Assembly (NCBI GenBank): GCA_016290325.1
Contig: JAEETL010000004.1
Location: 1-64,000, forward strand
Origin: Muribaculaceae bacterium
Lineage (GTDB): Bacteria; Bacteroidota; Bacteroidia; Bacteroidales; Muribaculaceae
Direction of reading: 5' to 3'
DNA: 64,000 bases
Shown: piece after piece, positions 16,389 through 23,878 of the stretch
How positions within the stretch are numbered: position 1 is the stretch's first letter
Layout: each line of letters opens with the position of its first letter
Program-made: the position numbers and the translations under genes
The notes under the pieces: generated by a model
What the model was told of the DNA's origin: nothing
Databases searched by the model: none
The model's input: the letters and a program-made list of their open reading frames with translations, nothing else

Positions 16389-17576
16389 ATGCCAAAATAT
16401 AATTTTGACAAATACATCGACCGACGTGGAACCCATTGTAAAAAAGTTGACATGTTGGATGACGTCTTTGGAAGTCACGATTTGCTCCCCTTGTGGATAG
16501 CTGACATGGACTTCCCTGTGTGTCCCGAAATCAGTGATGCTCTTGTATCGCGGTTCGGTGATCATCCGATTTACGGATACACACTTCCGTATGACGAGTA
16601 TTGGCAATCGATTATCGACTGGCAACGTCGCCGCAACGGCTTTGAAATCAGCCGAGAAGAGATGACATTCATGCCTGGTGGAATGCCTGCCTTGGGCATG
16701 ATCCTCAACTTCTACACCAATCCCGGTGATCGCGTGGTGCTACAGGAGCCTGTGTACTACGACTTCAAGGATGTGATTGAAGGAAACCGTCGATTAGCGG
16801 TGCGTAACAACCTTGTACCCACTGGTGATCATTTCTATCGAATGGACCTTGACGACCTGGAGCGTGTTTTCATTGAGCAGAAACCGCGACTCATGATAGT
16901 ATGCAACCCCCAGAATCCTATAGGCATCGTGTGGAAAAAAGAAGAGCTGCAACAAGTCGCTGTACTGGCTCGCAAGCATAATGTGATTATCTTCAGTGAC
17001 GAGGTGTTCGGTGACATGACACTCTTTGGGCACAAGCACATCCCACTGGCGACAGTGAGCGAAGATGCGGCAGCTGTGACCATTACCTGTGGGTCACCTG
17101 GAAAGACATTCAATATTCCAGGAGTAAAAAGCACTTGGCTGGTAATTAAGAACCCGGAATTGCGTCAGGAATTCTATCGTTGGGTAGAGGTGAACGAGTT
17201 GTGCAATGCCAATATCACGGCACTGCTCGCCACCGAGGTAGGATATCGTTATTGTGAGCCTTGGCTCGAGGCTTGCAAGCAATATATTGAGCAGAATGTT
17301 CTCTATGTTGCTCAATACTGCAAAGAACACATCCCCAGCATATATGCCATCAAGCCGCAAGCGTCGTTCTTGATGTGGCTCGACTGCAGGCGATTAGGAC
17401 TTGATCATGCCGAACTGGTACGTTTCTTTGCCGAAGAAGCACATCTTGCACTCAATAATGGCGAAATATATGGTGTTCCTGGCTATTGCCACATGCGACT
17501 AAATGTGGGAACTCCGCGCGGGCGCCTTGAACAGGCCATGCACCAGCTCGAGGCTGCCGTCAATGCGCTGAAATAA
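16389..17576 (+). CDS. patB: MalY/PatB-type PLP-dependent cysteine-S-conjugate beta-lyase
   Basis: A 395-residue fold-type I aminotransferase-like enzyme. Family marks are PLWIADMDFPVCPEI near the N-terminus, NPQNPIGIVWKKEEL, SDEVFGDMTLFG, and the PLP lysine in GSPGKTFNIPGVKS (about residue 240). PatB/MalY enzymes cleave cystathionine or cysteine conjugates to thiol, pyruvate and ammonia; transamination of other amino acids is an alternative. It sits alone with its own -7 element and a strong terminator, so it is not part of the iorAB operon behind it, although both belong to amino-acid breakdown. Confidence 0.82.
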   Translation: MPKYNFDKYIDRRGTHCKKVDMLDDVFGSHDLLPLWIADMDFPVCPEISDALVSRFGDHPIYGYTLPYDEYWQSIIDWQRRRNGFEISREEMTFMPGGMPALGMILNFYTNPGDRVVLQEPVYYDFKDVIEGNRRLAVRNNLVPTGDHFYRMDLDDLERVFIEQKPRLMIVCNPQNPIGIVWKKEELQQVAVLARKHNVIIFSDEVFGDMTLFGHKHIPLATVSEDAAAVTITCGSPGKTFNIPGVKSTWLVIKNPELRQEFYRWVEVNELCNANITALLATEVGYRYCEPWLEACKQYIEQNVLYVAQYCKEHIPSIYAIKPQASFLMWLDCRRLGLDHAELVRFFAEEAHLALNNGEIYGVPGYCHMRLNVGTPRGRLEQAMHQLEAAVNALK

Positions 17577-17605
17577 TCCCATCATTTGAAATCGATCTTA
17601 AACGG

Positions 17606-17636
17606 AAAGGAGGCCGCCATATCAGCCTCCTTTTCT
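17606..17636 (+). terminator. Intrinsic terminator of patB
   Basis: AAAGGAGGC (17606-17614) pairs with GCCTCCTTT (17625-17633), 10-base loop, followed by TTTCTT. Confidence 0.8.
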
Positions 17637-17665
17637 TGTGATATTGGTCAAAAATCCTTAAAAAA

Positions 17666-17696
17666 TTTGTGGGGTGCAGAATAATGTGTAACTTTG
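17666..17696 (+). promoter_or_regulatory. Promoter of iorAB operon
   Basis: TTTG (17666-17669), 19-base spacer, TAACTTTG (17689-17696). Start near 17703, leader about 58 bases. Confidence 0.75.
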
Positions 17697-17760
17697 GGGT
17701 CGAAATTTACTTCTAATACTTACTTTAAAAAGAGATAAATACTAGTTAAACCTTATAATA

Positions 17761-19371
17761 ATGAGAAAGTTACTCTTAGGTGATGAGGCTATCGCCCAGG
17801 GCGCGCTTGACGCGGGTCTGAGCGGTGTGTATGCCTATCCAGGTACTCCTTCGACCGAGATCACGGAGTACATTCAGAATTCTAAGTTAGCGGTGGAACG
17901 CAACGTTCATCGCCGCTGGTGTACTAATGAGAAGACGGCTATGGAGGCTGCCCTGGGTATGTCCTTCATGGGCAAGCGTGCGCTGGTCTGCATGAAGCAT
18001 GTGGGCTTGAACGTGTGCGCCGACCCGTTCGTTAATTCGGGTATGACGGGTGTGAATGGCGGTCTGGTGGTCCTCGTGGCCGATGATCCCTCGATGCACT
18101 CTTCACAGGACGAGCAGGACAGCCGCTTCTATGGCAAGTTCGCGATGATTCCCACGCTGGAGCCCAGTACTCAGCAGGAGGCCTATGACATGATGGAGAA
18201 GGCCTATGAGCTGAGCGAGGAGGTATGCCTTCCCGTGCTCATGCGTGTGACCACCCGCATGGCCCACAGCCGTGCCGTGGTAGAGGTGAAAGAGACTCCC
18301 CGTGCCGAGAACGAGTTGAACTATGATGCCAAGGCTAGCCATTGGGTATTGCTTCCCGGTAACGCCATCAAGCGTAATATCACTGTAACTGGCCAGCAGG
18401 CCGATCTCGAGGAGCGTGCCGTCAAGAGCGAGTACAACAAGTATATCGATGGTGCCGACCACTCGATGGGTGTTATCTCCACAGGTATCGCTTACAACTA
18501 CCTGATGGAGTGCTACCCCAACGGTTGCCCCTATCCCGTGCTGAAGATCAGCCAGTATCCCATGCCTAAGGAACTCATCCGCCGCATGACCGCTGAGTGT
18601 GACGCCGTGCTTATCGCCGAGGAAGGCCAGCCCTTCGTCGAGGATCTGGTGCGTGGCGTGATGCCCGGCAATGCCGCTATCAAGGGCCGTCTCACAGGTG
18701 AACTGCCCCGTACTGGCGAGTTGAGCCCCGATGCCCTGAAGAAAGCCCTGGGCCTCCCCGTTAGCGAGGGTTATCCCAGCTGTGAGAATGTCGCTCCACG
18801 TCCCCCCGCATTGTGCCAGGGTTGCGGCCACCGCGACGTTTACACCGCCCTTAACGAGGTGTTGAAGGAGTATCCCAATGCCCGCGTGTTTGGTGACATC
18901 GGTTGCTATACACTCGGCTTCATGCCTCCCTTCAAGGCTATCCATTCCTGTGTTGACATGGGAGCCAGCATTACCATGGCCAAGGGTGCTGCCGATGCCG
19001 GTCAGTGGCCCGCCGTTGCTATCATCGGTGACTCGACCTTCACCCACTCGGGTATGACGGGTCTGCTCGATGCCATCAACGAGAATGCCAACATCACCGT
19101 CATCATCAGCGATAACCTCACAACGGGTATGACCGGTGGTCAGGACTCAGCCGGCACTAACAAGTTTGAGGCTATCTGCCGTGGCTTGGGTATGACCGAC
19201 GAGCACCTGAAGGTGGTCGTTCCCCTGCCCAAGAACATGCCCGAGATCACGCAAGTGATGCGTGACGAGATCAACTACCGCGGTACCAGCGTGATTATCC
19301 CGCGCCGCGAGTGCATGCAAACATTACAACGTCATCTCAAACAAAAGAAAGCACAGGAGGCTAAGCAATGA
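17761..19371 (+). CDS. iorA: Indolepyruvate:ferredoxin oxidoreductase, alpha subunit
   Basis: A 536-residue TPP-dependent 2-oxoacid oxidoreductase. The N-terminal pyrimidine-binding part starts MRKLLLGDEAIAQGALDAG with YAYPGTPSTEI; the C-terminal TPP-binding part has CQGCGHRDVYTAL (about 350) and GDSTFTHSGMTG (about 421). With IorB it oxidatively decarboxylates aryl pyruvates to arylacetyl-CoA and reduces ferredoxin. The protein ends soon after VIIPRRECM: the C-terminal ferredoxin-like domain with two 4Fe-4S motifs seen in archaeal and many bacterial IorA is absent. First gene of a three-gene operon; it overlaps iorB by four bases. Confidence 0.9.
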   Translation: MRKLLLGDEAIAQGALDAGLSGVYAYPGTPSTEITEYIQNSKLAVERNVHRRWCTNEKTAMEAALGMSFMGKRALVCMKHVGLNVCADPFVNSGMTGVNGGLVVLVADDPSMHSSQDEQDSRFYGKFAMIPTLEPSTQQEAYDMMEKAYELSEEVCLPVLMRVTTRMAHSRAVVEVKETPRAENELNYDAKASHWVLLPGNAIKRNITVTGQQADLEERAVKSEYNKYIDGADHSMGVISTGIAYNYLMECYPNGCPYPVLKISQYPMPKELIRRMTAECDAVLIAEEGQPFVEDLVRGVMPGNAAIKGRLTGELPRTGELSPDALKKALGLPVSEGYPSCENVAPRPPALCQGCGHRDVYTALNEVLKEYPNARVFGDIGCYTLGFMPPFKAIHSCVDMGASITMAKGAADAGQWPAVAIIGDSTFTHSGMTGLLDAINENANITVIISDNLTTGMTGGQDSAGTNKFEAICRGLGMTDEHLKVVVPLPKNMPEITQVMRDEINYRGTSVIIPRRECMQTLQRHLKQKKAQEAKQ

Positions 19372-19940
19372 AAACTGATATCATCCTTTGCGGCGTGGGA
19401 GGACAAGGTATCCTCTCCATCGCCACCGTGATTGGCGAAGCAGCCATGCACGAGAACCTTTATATCAAGCAGGCCGAGGTACACGGTATGTCGCAACGTG
19501 GCGGTGACGTGCAGAGCAACCTGCGCATCAGCAGCAATCCTATCCACAGCGACTTGATCGCTAAGGGATCGGCCGATGTGATCATCTCGATGGAACCGAT
19601 GGAGGCCCTGCGCTATCTGCCTTTCCTGAGCAAGGAGGGCTGGATCATCACATCGAGCAAACCCTTTGTGAACATCACCAACTATCCCGAGATTGATACC
19701 GTGATGGCCGACTTGGCTAAGGTGAAAAACGTCATCACCCTCGATATCGAGCAGCTGGCTAAAGATAACGAGATTCCCCGCTCGGCCAACGTTATCCTTT
19801 TGGGTGCTGCCCAAAAGGCCCTTGGCATCGAGTATGACAAGCTGGAGAATGCCATCCGCCGCGTCTTTGGCCGCAAGGGCGACGCTGTAGTGGATGCTAA
19901 CCTCAAGGCTCTTGCCATCGGAAAGGAGGCTCAGCGATGA
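19368..19940 (+). CDS. iorB: Indolepyruvate:ferredoxin oxidoreductase, beta subunit
   Basis: A 190-residue gamma-type domain of the 2-oxoacid:acceptor family. It starts MKTDIILCGVGGQGILSIAT, with the GVGGQG motif typical of the CoA/subunit-binding region, and contains VHGMSQRGGDVQSNLRI. It pairs with IorA. It overlaps iorA and the following aminotransferase by four bases each, so the three are translationally coupled. Confidence 0.93.
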   Translation: MKTDIILCGVGGQGILSIATVIGEAAMHENLYIKQAEVHGMSQRGGDVQSNLRISSNPIHSDLIAKGSADVIISMEPMEALRYLPFLSKEGWIITSSKPFVNITNYPEIDTVMADLAKVKNVITLDIEQLAKDNEIPRSANVILLGAAQKALGIEYDKLENAIRRVFGRKGDAVVDANLKALAIGKEAQR

Positions 19941-21253
19941 GACCCACCCCCATTAGCCGCGAGATCATCGACCGCGCGATTGACGAGTATGGCATCATCG
20001 ATTATGCTAACGCCACCATCCGTGAGGTGAAAGCCATCGCCGAGCGCGCTGAGCGCGAGTCGGGACAGGAGTTCATCAAGATGGAAATGGGTATTCCCGG
20101 TCTGCCCGCCGCCAAAATCGGTGTCGAGGCACAGATCAAGGCCCTGCAGAACGGTTGCGCCCGCCTGTATCCCGCTTTGCCCGGTGAGCAGATGATCAAG
20201 GATGCCACGTCTCGTTTCATCAAGGCGTTTATCGACGTTGACGTGCCTGCTGAGTGCTGCATCCCCACTGTGGGCTCGATGCAGGGTACCTTTGCCTCGT
20301 TGCTCACGATCACCCAGAGCAACAAGAAGAAAAACAAGGCCCTCTTCATCGACCCGGGTTTCCCCGTACAGAAGCTGCAGCTCGAGATTCAGGATGTCCC
20401 CTATGAGACATTTGATATCTACGAGTTCCGTGGCAAGAAGCTGCGTGCTAAGCTCGAGGAATACATGTCCAAGGGCGACGTGTGCTGCTTGATTTACAGC
20501 AACCCCAACAATCCCGCGTGGATTTGCTTGACCGATGAAGAGTTGAAGGACATCGGCGAGTTGGCTACCAAGTATGATGTTATCGTGCTTGAGGATTTGG
20601 CTTATTTCGCCATGGACTTCCGTTTGGACATCAGCAAGCCCTTTGAGCCGCCCTTCCAGCCCAGTGTAGCTAAGTATACCGACAACTACATCATGCACAT
20701 CAGCGGCAGCAAGGCTTTCTCCTATGCTGGCGAGCGCATCGCGATGACCTGCATCAGCCCGACGATTTTCCATCGCCACTATCCCGACCTGTCAGCCCGC
20801 TACGACGGACTGCCCTTCGGCAAGGTGTTCATCACCCGCACACTTTACGCTCTGTCCTCGGGAACGAGTCACAGTGCCCAGTATGCATTGGCTGCCATCA
20901 TGGATGCCGCTAGCAATGGTGAGTACCACTTCCGTGACGATGTCATCGTCTATGGCGAGCGCGCCCACAAGTTGAAGGAGATCTTCACGCGCCACGGCTT
21001 CCGTATCGTTTACGGTATGGACGGTGACCAGCCCATTGCCGACGGCTTCTACTTTACCATCGGCTACGGCAACATGACCAGCGGCCAGTTGGCTCGCGAG
21101 TTGATGTACTATGGCGTGAGCGCCATCTGCCTTGCTACCACCGGCTCATGGCAGGAAGGTCTGCGCGTGTGCACCTCGTTCATCCAGGATCACCAGTACG
21201 ACATCCTTGATGAGCGCATGGCCATCTTTGCCGAGAACAATCCCATCGAATAA
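19937..21253 (+). CDS. Class I/II PLP-dependent aminotransferase, probably aromatic
   Basis: A 438-residue fold-type I aminotransferase: SNPNNPAWICLTDEEL, VLEDLAYFAMDFR and the PLP lysine in HISGSKAFSYAGERIA (about residue 260). Being translationally coupled to iorAB, it most likely generates the 2-oxoacid (indolepyruvate, phenylpyruvate or 4-hydroxyphenylpyruvate) that IorAB oxidises. Substrate is inferred from operon context, not sequence. A strong terminator follows, ending the operon. Confidence 0.85.
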   Translation: MRPTPISREIIDRAIDEYGIIDYANATIREVKAIAERAERESGQEFIKMEMGIPGLPAAKIGVEAQIKALQNGCARLYPALPGEQMIKDATSRFIKAFIDVDVPAECCIPTVGSMQGTFASLLTITQSNKKKNKALFIDPGFPVQKLQLEIQDVPYETFDIYEFRGKKLRAKLEEYMSKGDVCCLIYSNPNNPAWICLTDEELKDIGELATKYDVIVLEDLAYFAMDFRLDISKPFEPPFQPSVAKYTDNYIMHISGSKAFSYAGERIAMTCISPTIFHRHYPDLSARYDGLPFGKVFITRTLYALSSGTSHSAQYALAAIMDAASNGEYHFRDDVIVYGERAHKLKEIFTRHGFRIVYGMDGDQPIADGFYFTIGYGNMTSGQLARELMYYGVSAICLATTGSWQEGLRVCTSFIQDHQYDILDERMAIFAENNPIE

Positions 21254-21296
21254 CGATTTACAGCGATAATACTGTAAAAACAACATTCTCATTCCT

Positions 21297-21336
21297 GCGG
21301 GAACTGTCATCATTTCAAGACGGTTCCCGCATGTTT
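21297..21336 (+). terminator. Intrinsic terminator of the iorAB-aminotransferase operon
   Basis: GCGGGAACTGTC (21297-21308) pairs with GACGGTTCCCGC (21319-21330), one U-G pair, then ATGTTTT. Confidence 0.8.
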
Positions 21337-21468
21337 TATGCACTGTATTGAAGTTTTGACATAAAAGATGCTTTATATTTTGGGGAAATAACTACATTTT
21401 GCAGCGAATTTGGAAGAATATAATGGTTTTATGATATTTTTTGGCTTAAGGGTCAAATATACACCTAG

Positions 21469-21507
21469 AAAGAGCCTTAATTGATTTCTATCAATTAAGG
21501 CTCTTTT
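21469..21507. terminator. 17-bp perfect hairpin inside the IS left end
   Basis: Arms AAAGAGCCTTAATTGAT-type (21469-21485) and its complement (21490-21506) with a 4-base loop TTCT and T run on the forward strand. It probably stops transcription entering the element from the left and also follows the transposase stop on the other strand. Confidence 0.7.
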
Positions 21508-21519
21508 ATACACCTGAAA

Positions 21520-22469
21520 TCAATGCTGCGGCCTTTGTTTATCGGGGCTATACAGGCGCAATAAGTTCGCCAAAAGCAGTTTCCTTCTCTTGATGGAAAG
21601 CCCTCTGTGATTTCTGAGTTTCGTTTTGATGACAGAATTGAGTGACTCCAATGCGTTATTGGTGTTTGGTACGGTACCGACGGGGAAATCCAGATAGGTG
21701 AATAGCATGTTGAGGTGTGTTTTGAGGCTATAATATGCACTCCTGGTTCTCCTGTGTGTGAAGAAAGACTTGCCGTTTTCTGCGATAGTCTTTTCTTGCA
21801 GAAAGCTCTTCCAGCGGCCATGCCAATCATCCAGTAAGGCTTGGAACTGTTGCTTGTCACACGTGGTCAGCATTGACGCTATTCTCTTCAGCTCAACCGA
21901 TGCTGGCAACTTGGGGTTGTTCGTCAGCAGTTGGCGTATACGTTGAAGCTGGTGAAATTGACACAATTGATATGGTGTGCCGGACAGCATCTCTTTCAAG
22001 CCCGTAAAGCCGTCACTCACAACGGCTTTGATTTCCAGTCCAGACGCCCTCAGACACCGCAGCCCCTCCCGGTAATCCTCTAACCGTTCCTTACGTTCGA
22101 TGAACTTGAACCACAGCACATGGCTATTGGAAGCGTCCATGAGGATAACCACGCCGAAGTTCCGTCCCCAGTACGTCGTGTCCATGAGAACAACGACATC
22201 ATGCGCTGTCAGCGCAATCTCCCCTTTGTCCATCTTCTCCAGCCTGCGCTTGATGGTAGAGACCGAGACATTGAACAGCTCCGCTAGATCAGACACGGTG
22301 GAGCGCCCTGACGAATAGGCGCTCACCACATCGTCAGCAGAGGGCCAACGGCGTCCGCTGAAATACTTATTGCAGCACTTACATTGCCAGAACTGGCTGT
22401 CGTTTTTGATGCCCTTACGGATGACAGAACTGCTACCGCATTTTGGGCACTTTTTTTGCCATTTTTCAT
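21520..22469 (-). CDS. IS256-like transposase; N-terminal zinc finger out of frame by one base
   Basis: The main frame (21520-22329 and open upstream to about 22470) encodes a DDE transposase: catalytic Asp in VVVLMDTTYWG, Asp in AVVSDGFTGL, the CQFHQLQRIRQLL C/H signature and Glu in NNALESLNSVIKTKL. Open sequence upstream of the first in-frame ATG encodes a zinc finger (KCPKCGSSSVIRKG then WQCKCCNKYF) but has no start codon. The ATG at 22469, 16 bases from the expected transcription start, is in another frame. Gaining one A in either A-run (5 or 7 As, 22452-22466), or a -1 slip on the 7-A run, joins ATG and zinc finger. Either the copy is broken or it uses slippage. Confidence 0.75.
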
Positions 22470-22491
22470 GCTAATAATATTATAACCGGTG

Positions 22492-22499
22492 CAAAGTTA
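22492..22499 (-). promoter_or_regulatory. -7 element of the transposase promoter
   Basis: TAACTTTG on the reverse strand inside the right end of the element; start near 22485, just upstream of the ATG at 22469. Confidence 0.5.
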
Positions 22500-22540
22500 A
22501 GTATTTCAATTTATTACGAAGATTTCAGGAGTATATTTGA

Positions 22541-22861
22541 GCTTTAACCCGGTATTTGATTGGGCGAGTGGAGTCGGTGACAAAGTGTAACGGCCACATC
22601 TATGCGGCAGGCTTTGAACATGACTACAACAAGACGATGATCGCCACGATGTGGACTGATGGCGTCCCCGCACATTATGTGTCAGGGTGGGAATGCTCCA
22701 ATTCACAAGCCATCGAAATCCTTTCCTATGGTGATGACGTGTATATGCTCACATCTGAATATAATAACGACATTGACGAGTTGCGGGTTCACTTGTGGAT
22801 GAATGGCCAACTCGTCAAGACCTATGATAGCATCCAAGTATCTGGATTTACAGTACTATAA
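22541..22861 (+). pseudogene. 3' fragment of a secreted beta-repeat protein cut by the IS
   Basis: Open frame starts inside the IS terminal repeat (a stop lies at 22538) and has no proper start codon; the first candidate is a TTG at 22556. The remaining about 105 residues hold two related repeats (GHIYAAGFEHDYN...ATMWTDG and DDVYMLTSEYN...VHLWMNG), as in beta-propeller-like lipoproteins of Bacteroidales. The 5' part is missing. To the left of the IS a short ATG frame (MIFFGL, from 21431) could be the lost N-terminus, but it is too short to say. Whether the fragment is translated is unknown. Confidence 0.6.
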
Positions 22862-22888
22862 TCAACCAGAAACAAAAAACTAAAAAAT

Positions 22889-23737
22889 ATGAACTACACG
22901 AGAGCATTATATCTGGCGTTGATGGCACTGGTTGGCTTGCCGCTGATGGGCCAGATTGTTACATCAAGACAAGGCGTGGAGCACAAAATCGATGTGGATA
23001 GCATTATTAATGACTTTGACAGCCGGCCGGCCTTTGGCATCTACAAGGACACTTACTTCGTGGGTGGTACGGCACTGAATACCAAGCCAACCGAGTTCAA
23101 CAGTGACGTGAAGTTCCAAATCAGTTTCCGCCACAGGCTCACCAAGTCCATCCTGCCTTTGCATAGCCACCTGTTCTTGCAATACTCACAAAAGGCGATT
23201 TGGAACGTGTTTGAGGAGTCGTTGCCATTCCACGACCTGAACTTCAATCCTGGCATCGGTATTCAGAATCTGGTTGTGTATAACGGTAAACTCGTGGGAA
23301 ATGGCACAATCATGCTTGAACATGAGTCCAACGGTCGTGACGGCGAGGCATCGCGCAGCTGGAACAAGGTTTCGGTCGCTTATGCTGCGGTTATCGATCC
23401 TCGGTTGGAGGTGTATTTCAAGACATGGATTCCCATCATCGACGGGCAGCAGAACAAGGATATCCTCAAGTACTGTGGTATCTTCCAAACGGGTACACAG
23501 TTTATCTCGGCCGACAGGCGTTGGGTGGCCGATGTCACCTTTGTGAAACGCCAGGGATGGAACCTCAATTTCAACACAATCCTGAATGTGGGATTCCGCT
23601 TCAGCAAGAGGGACAATCAGTACCTGATGCTGCACTTCTATGACTGCTACGGCGAGAACCTGCTCGACTACAACAAGTACCACTGCCGCCTGCGCATCGG
23701 CTTGTTGATCCGACCCAATTTCTTCAGCGACTTCTAG
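22889..23737 (+). CDS. pldA: Outer membrane phospholipase A (OMPLA family)
   Basis: A 282-residue outer-membrane beta-barrel with signal peptide (MNYTRALYLALMALVGLPLMGQ). Family marks are YSQKAIWN in an early strand and the active-site segment LEHESNGRDGEASRSWNKV, giving the catalytic His and Ser (HxS) and the Asn in SRSWN. It ends in phenylalanine, as barrel proteins do. OMPLA hydrolyses phospholipids at the outer leaflet of the outer membrane when lipid asymmetry is lost. It starts 27 bases after the truncated gene and shares its upstream region, so the IS may have changed its expression. A good terminator follows. Confidence 0.88.
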   Translation: MNYTRALYLALMALVGLPLMGQIVTSRQGVEHKIDVDSIINDFDSRPAFGIYKDTYFVGGTALNTKPTEFNSDVKFQISFRHRLTKSILPLHSHLFLQYSQKAIWNVFEESLPFHDLNFNPGIGIQNLVVYNGKLVGNGTIMLEHESNGRDGEASRSWNKVSVAYAAVIDPRLEVYFKTWIPIIDGQQNKDILKYCGIFQTGTQFISADRRWVADVTFVKRQGWNLNFNTILNVGFRFSKRDNQYLMLHFYDCYGENLLDYNKYHCRLRIGLLIRPNFFSDF

Positions 23738-23763
23738 AAGCAATTCAGACCGACACTTTATTC

Positions 23764-23800
23764 ATGCAGGGAACCTTAGAGGGCTCCCTGCATTTATTTT
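23764..23800 (+). terminator. Intrinsic terminator of pldA
   Basis: ATGCAGGGA (23764-23772) pairs with TCCCTGCAT (23785-23793), with inner CC/GG pairing, followed by a T-rich tail. Confidence 0.8.
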
Positions 23801-23878
23801 TTATATCTGGTTCAAGATGTGCCGAGGTATTGCGAGCCTATGGCTCGTGAAAACGGCTAGGCGCTCCCCGGTCAAGTC

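Larger units (their letters stand above)
21443..22550 (-). mobile_element. Insertion sequence, IS256-like (zinc-binding variant), about 1.1 kb
   Basis: Imperfect terminal inverted repeats: 21443-21465 (reverse complement GGTGTATATTTGACCCTTAA...) and 22528-22550 (GGAGTATATTTGAGCTTTAA...) agree at about 19 of 23 positions. A second internal copy of the end motif (TATACACCTGAAATC, from 21508) lies inside the left end. The element contains one transposase on the reverse strand and its -7 element TAACTTTG at 22492-22499. No unequivocal target duplication is visible, and the gene fragment directly to the right begins at the element's edge, suggesting deletion or rearrangement at that side. Confidence 0.7.

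Noticed and set aside
21435-22558. Target-site duplication flanking the IS
   Set aside because: TATTTTTT on the left and GGTATTTG on the right share only a few bases, which is not enough in AT-rich DNA.
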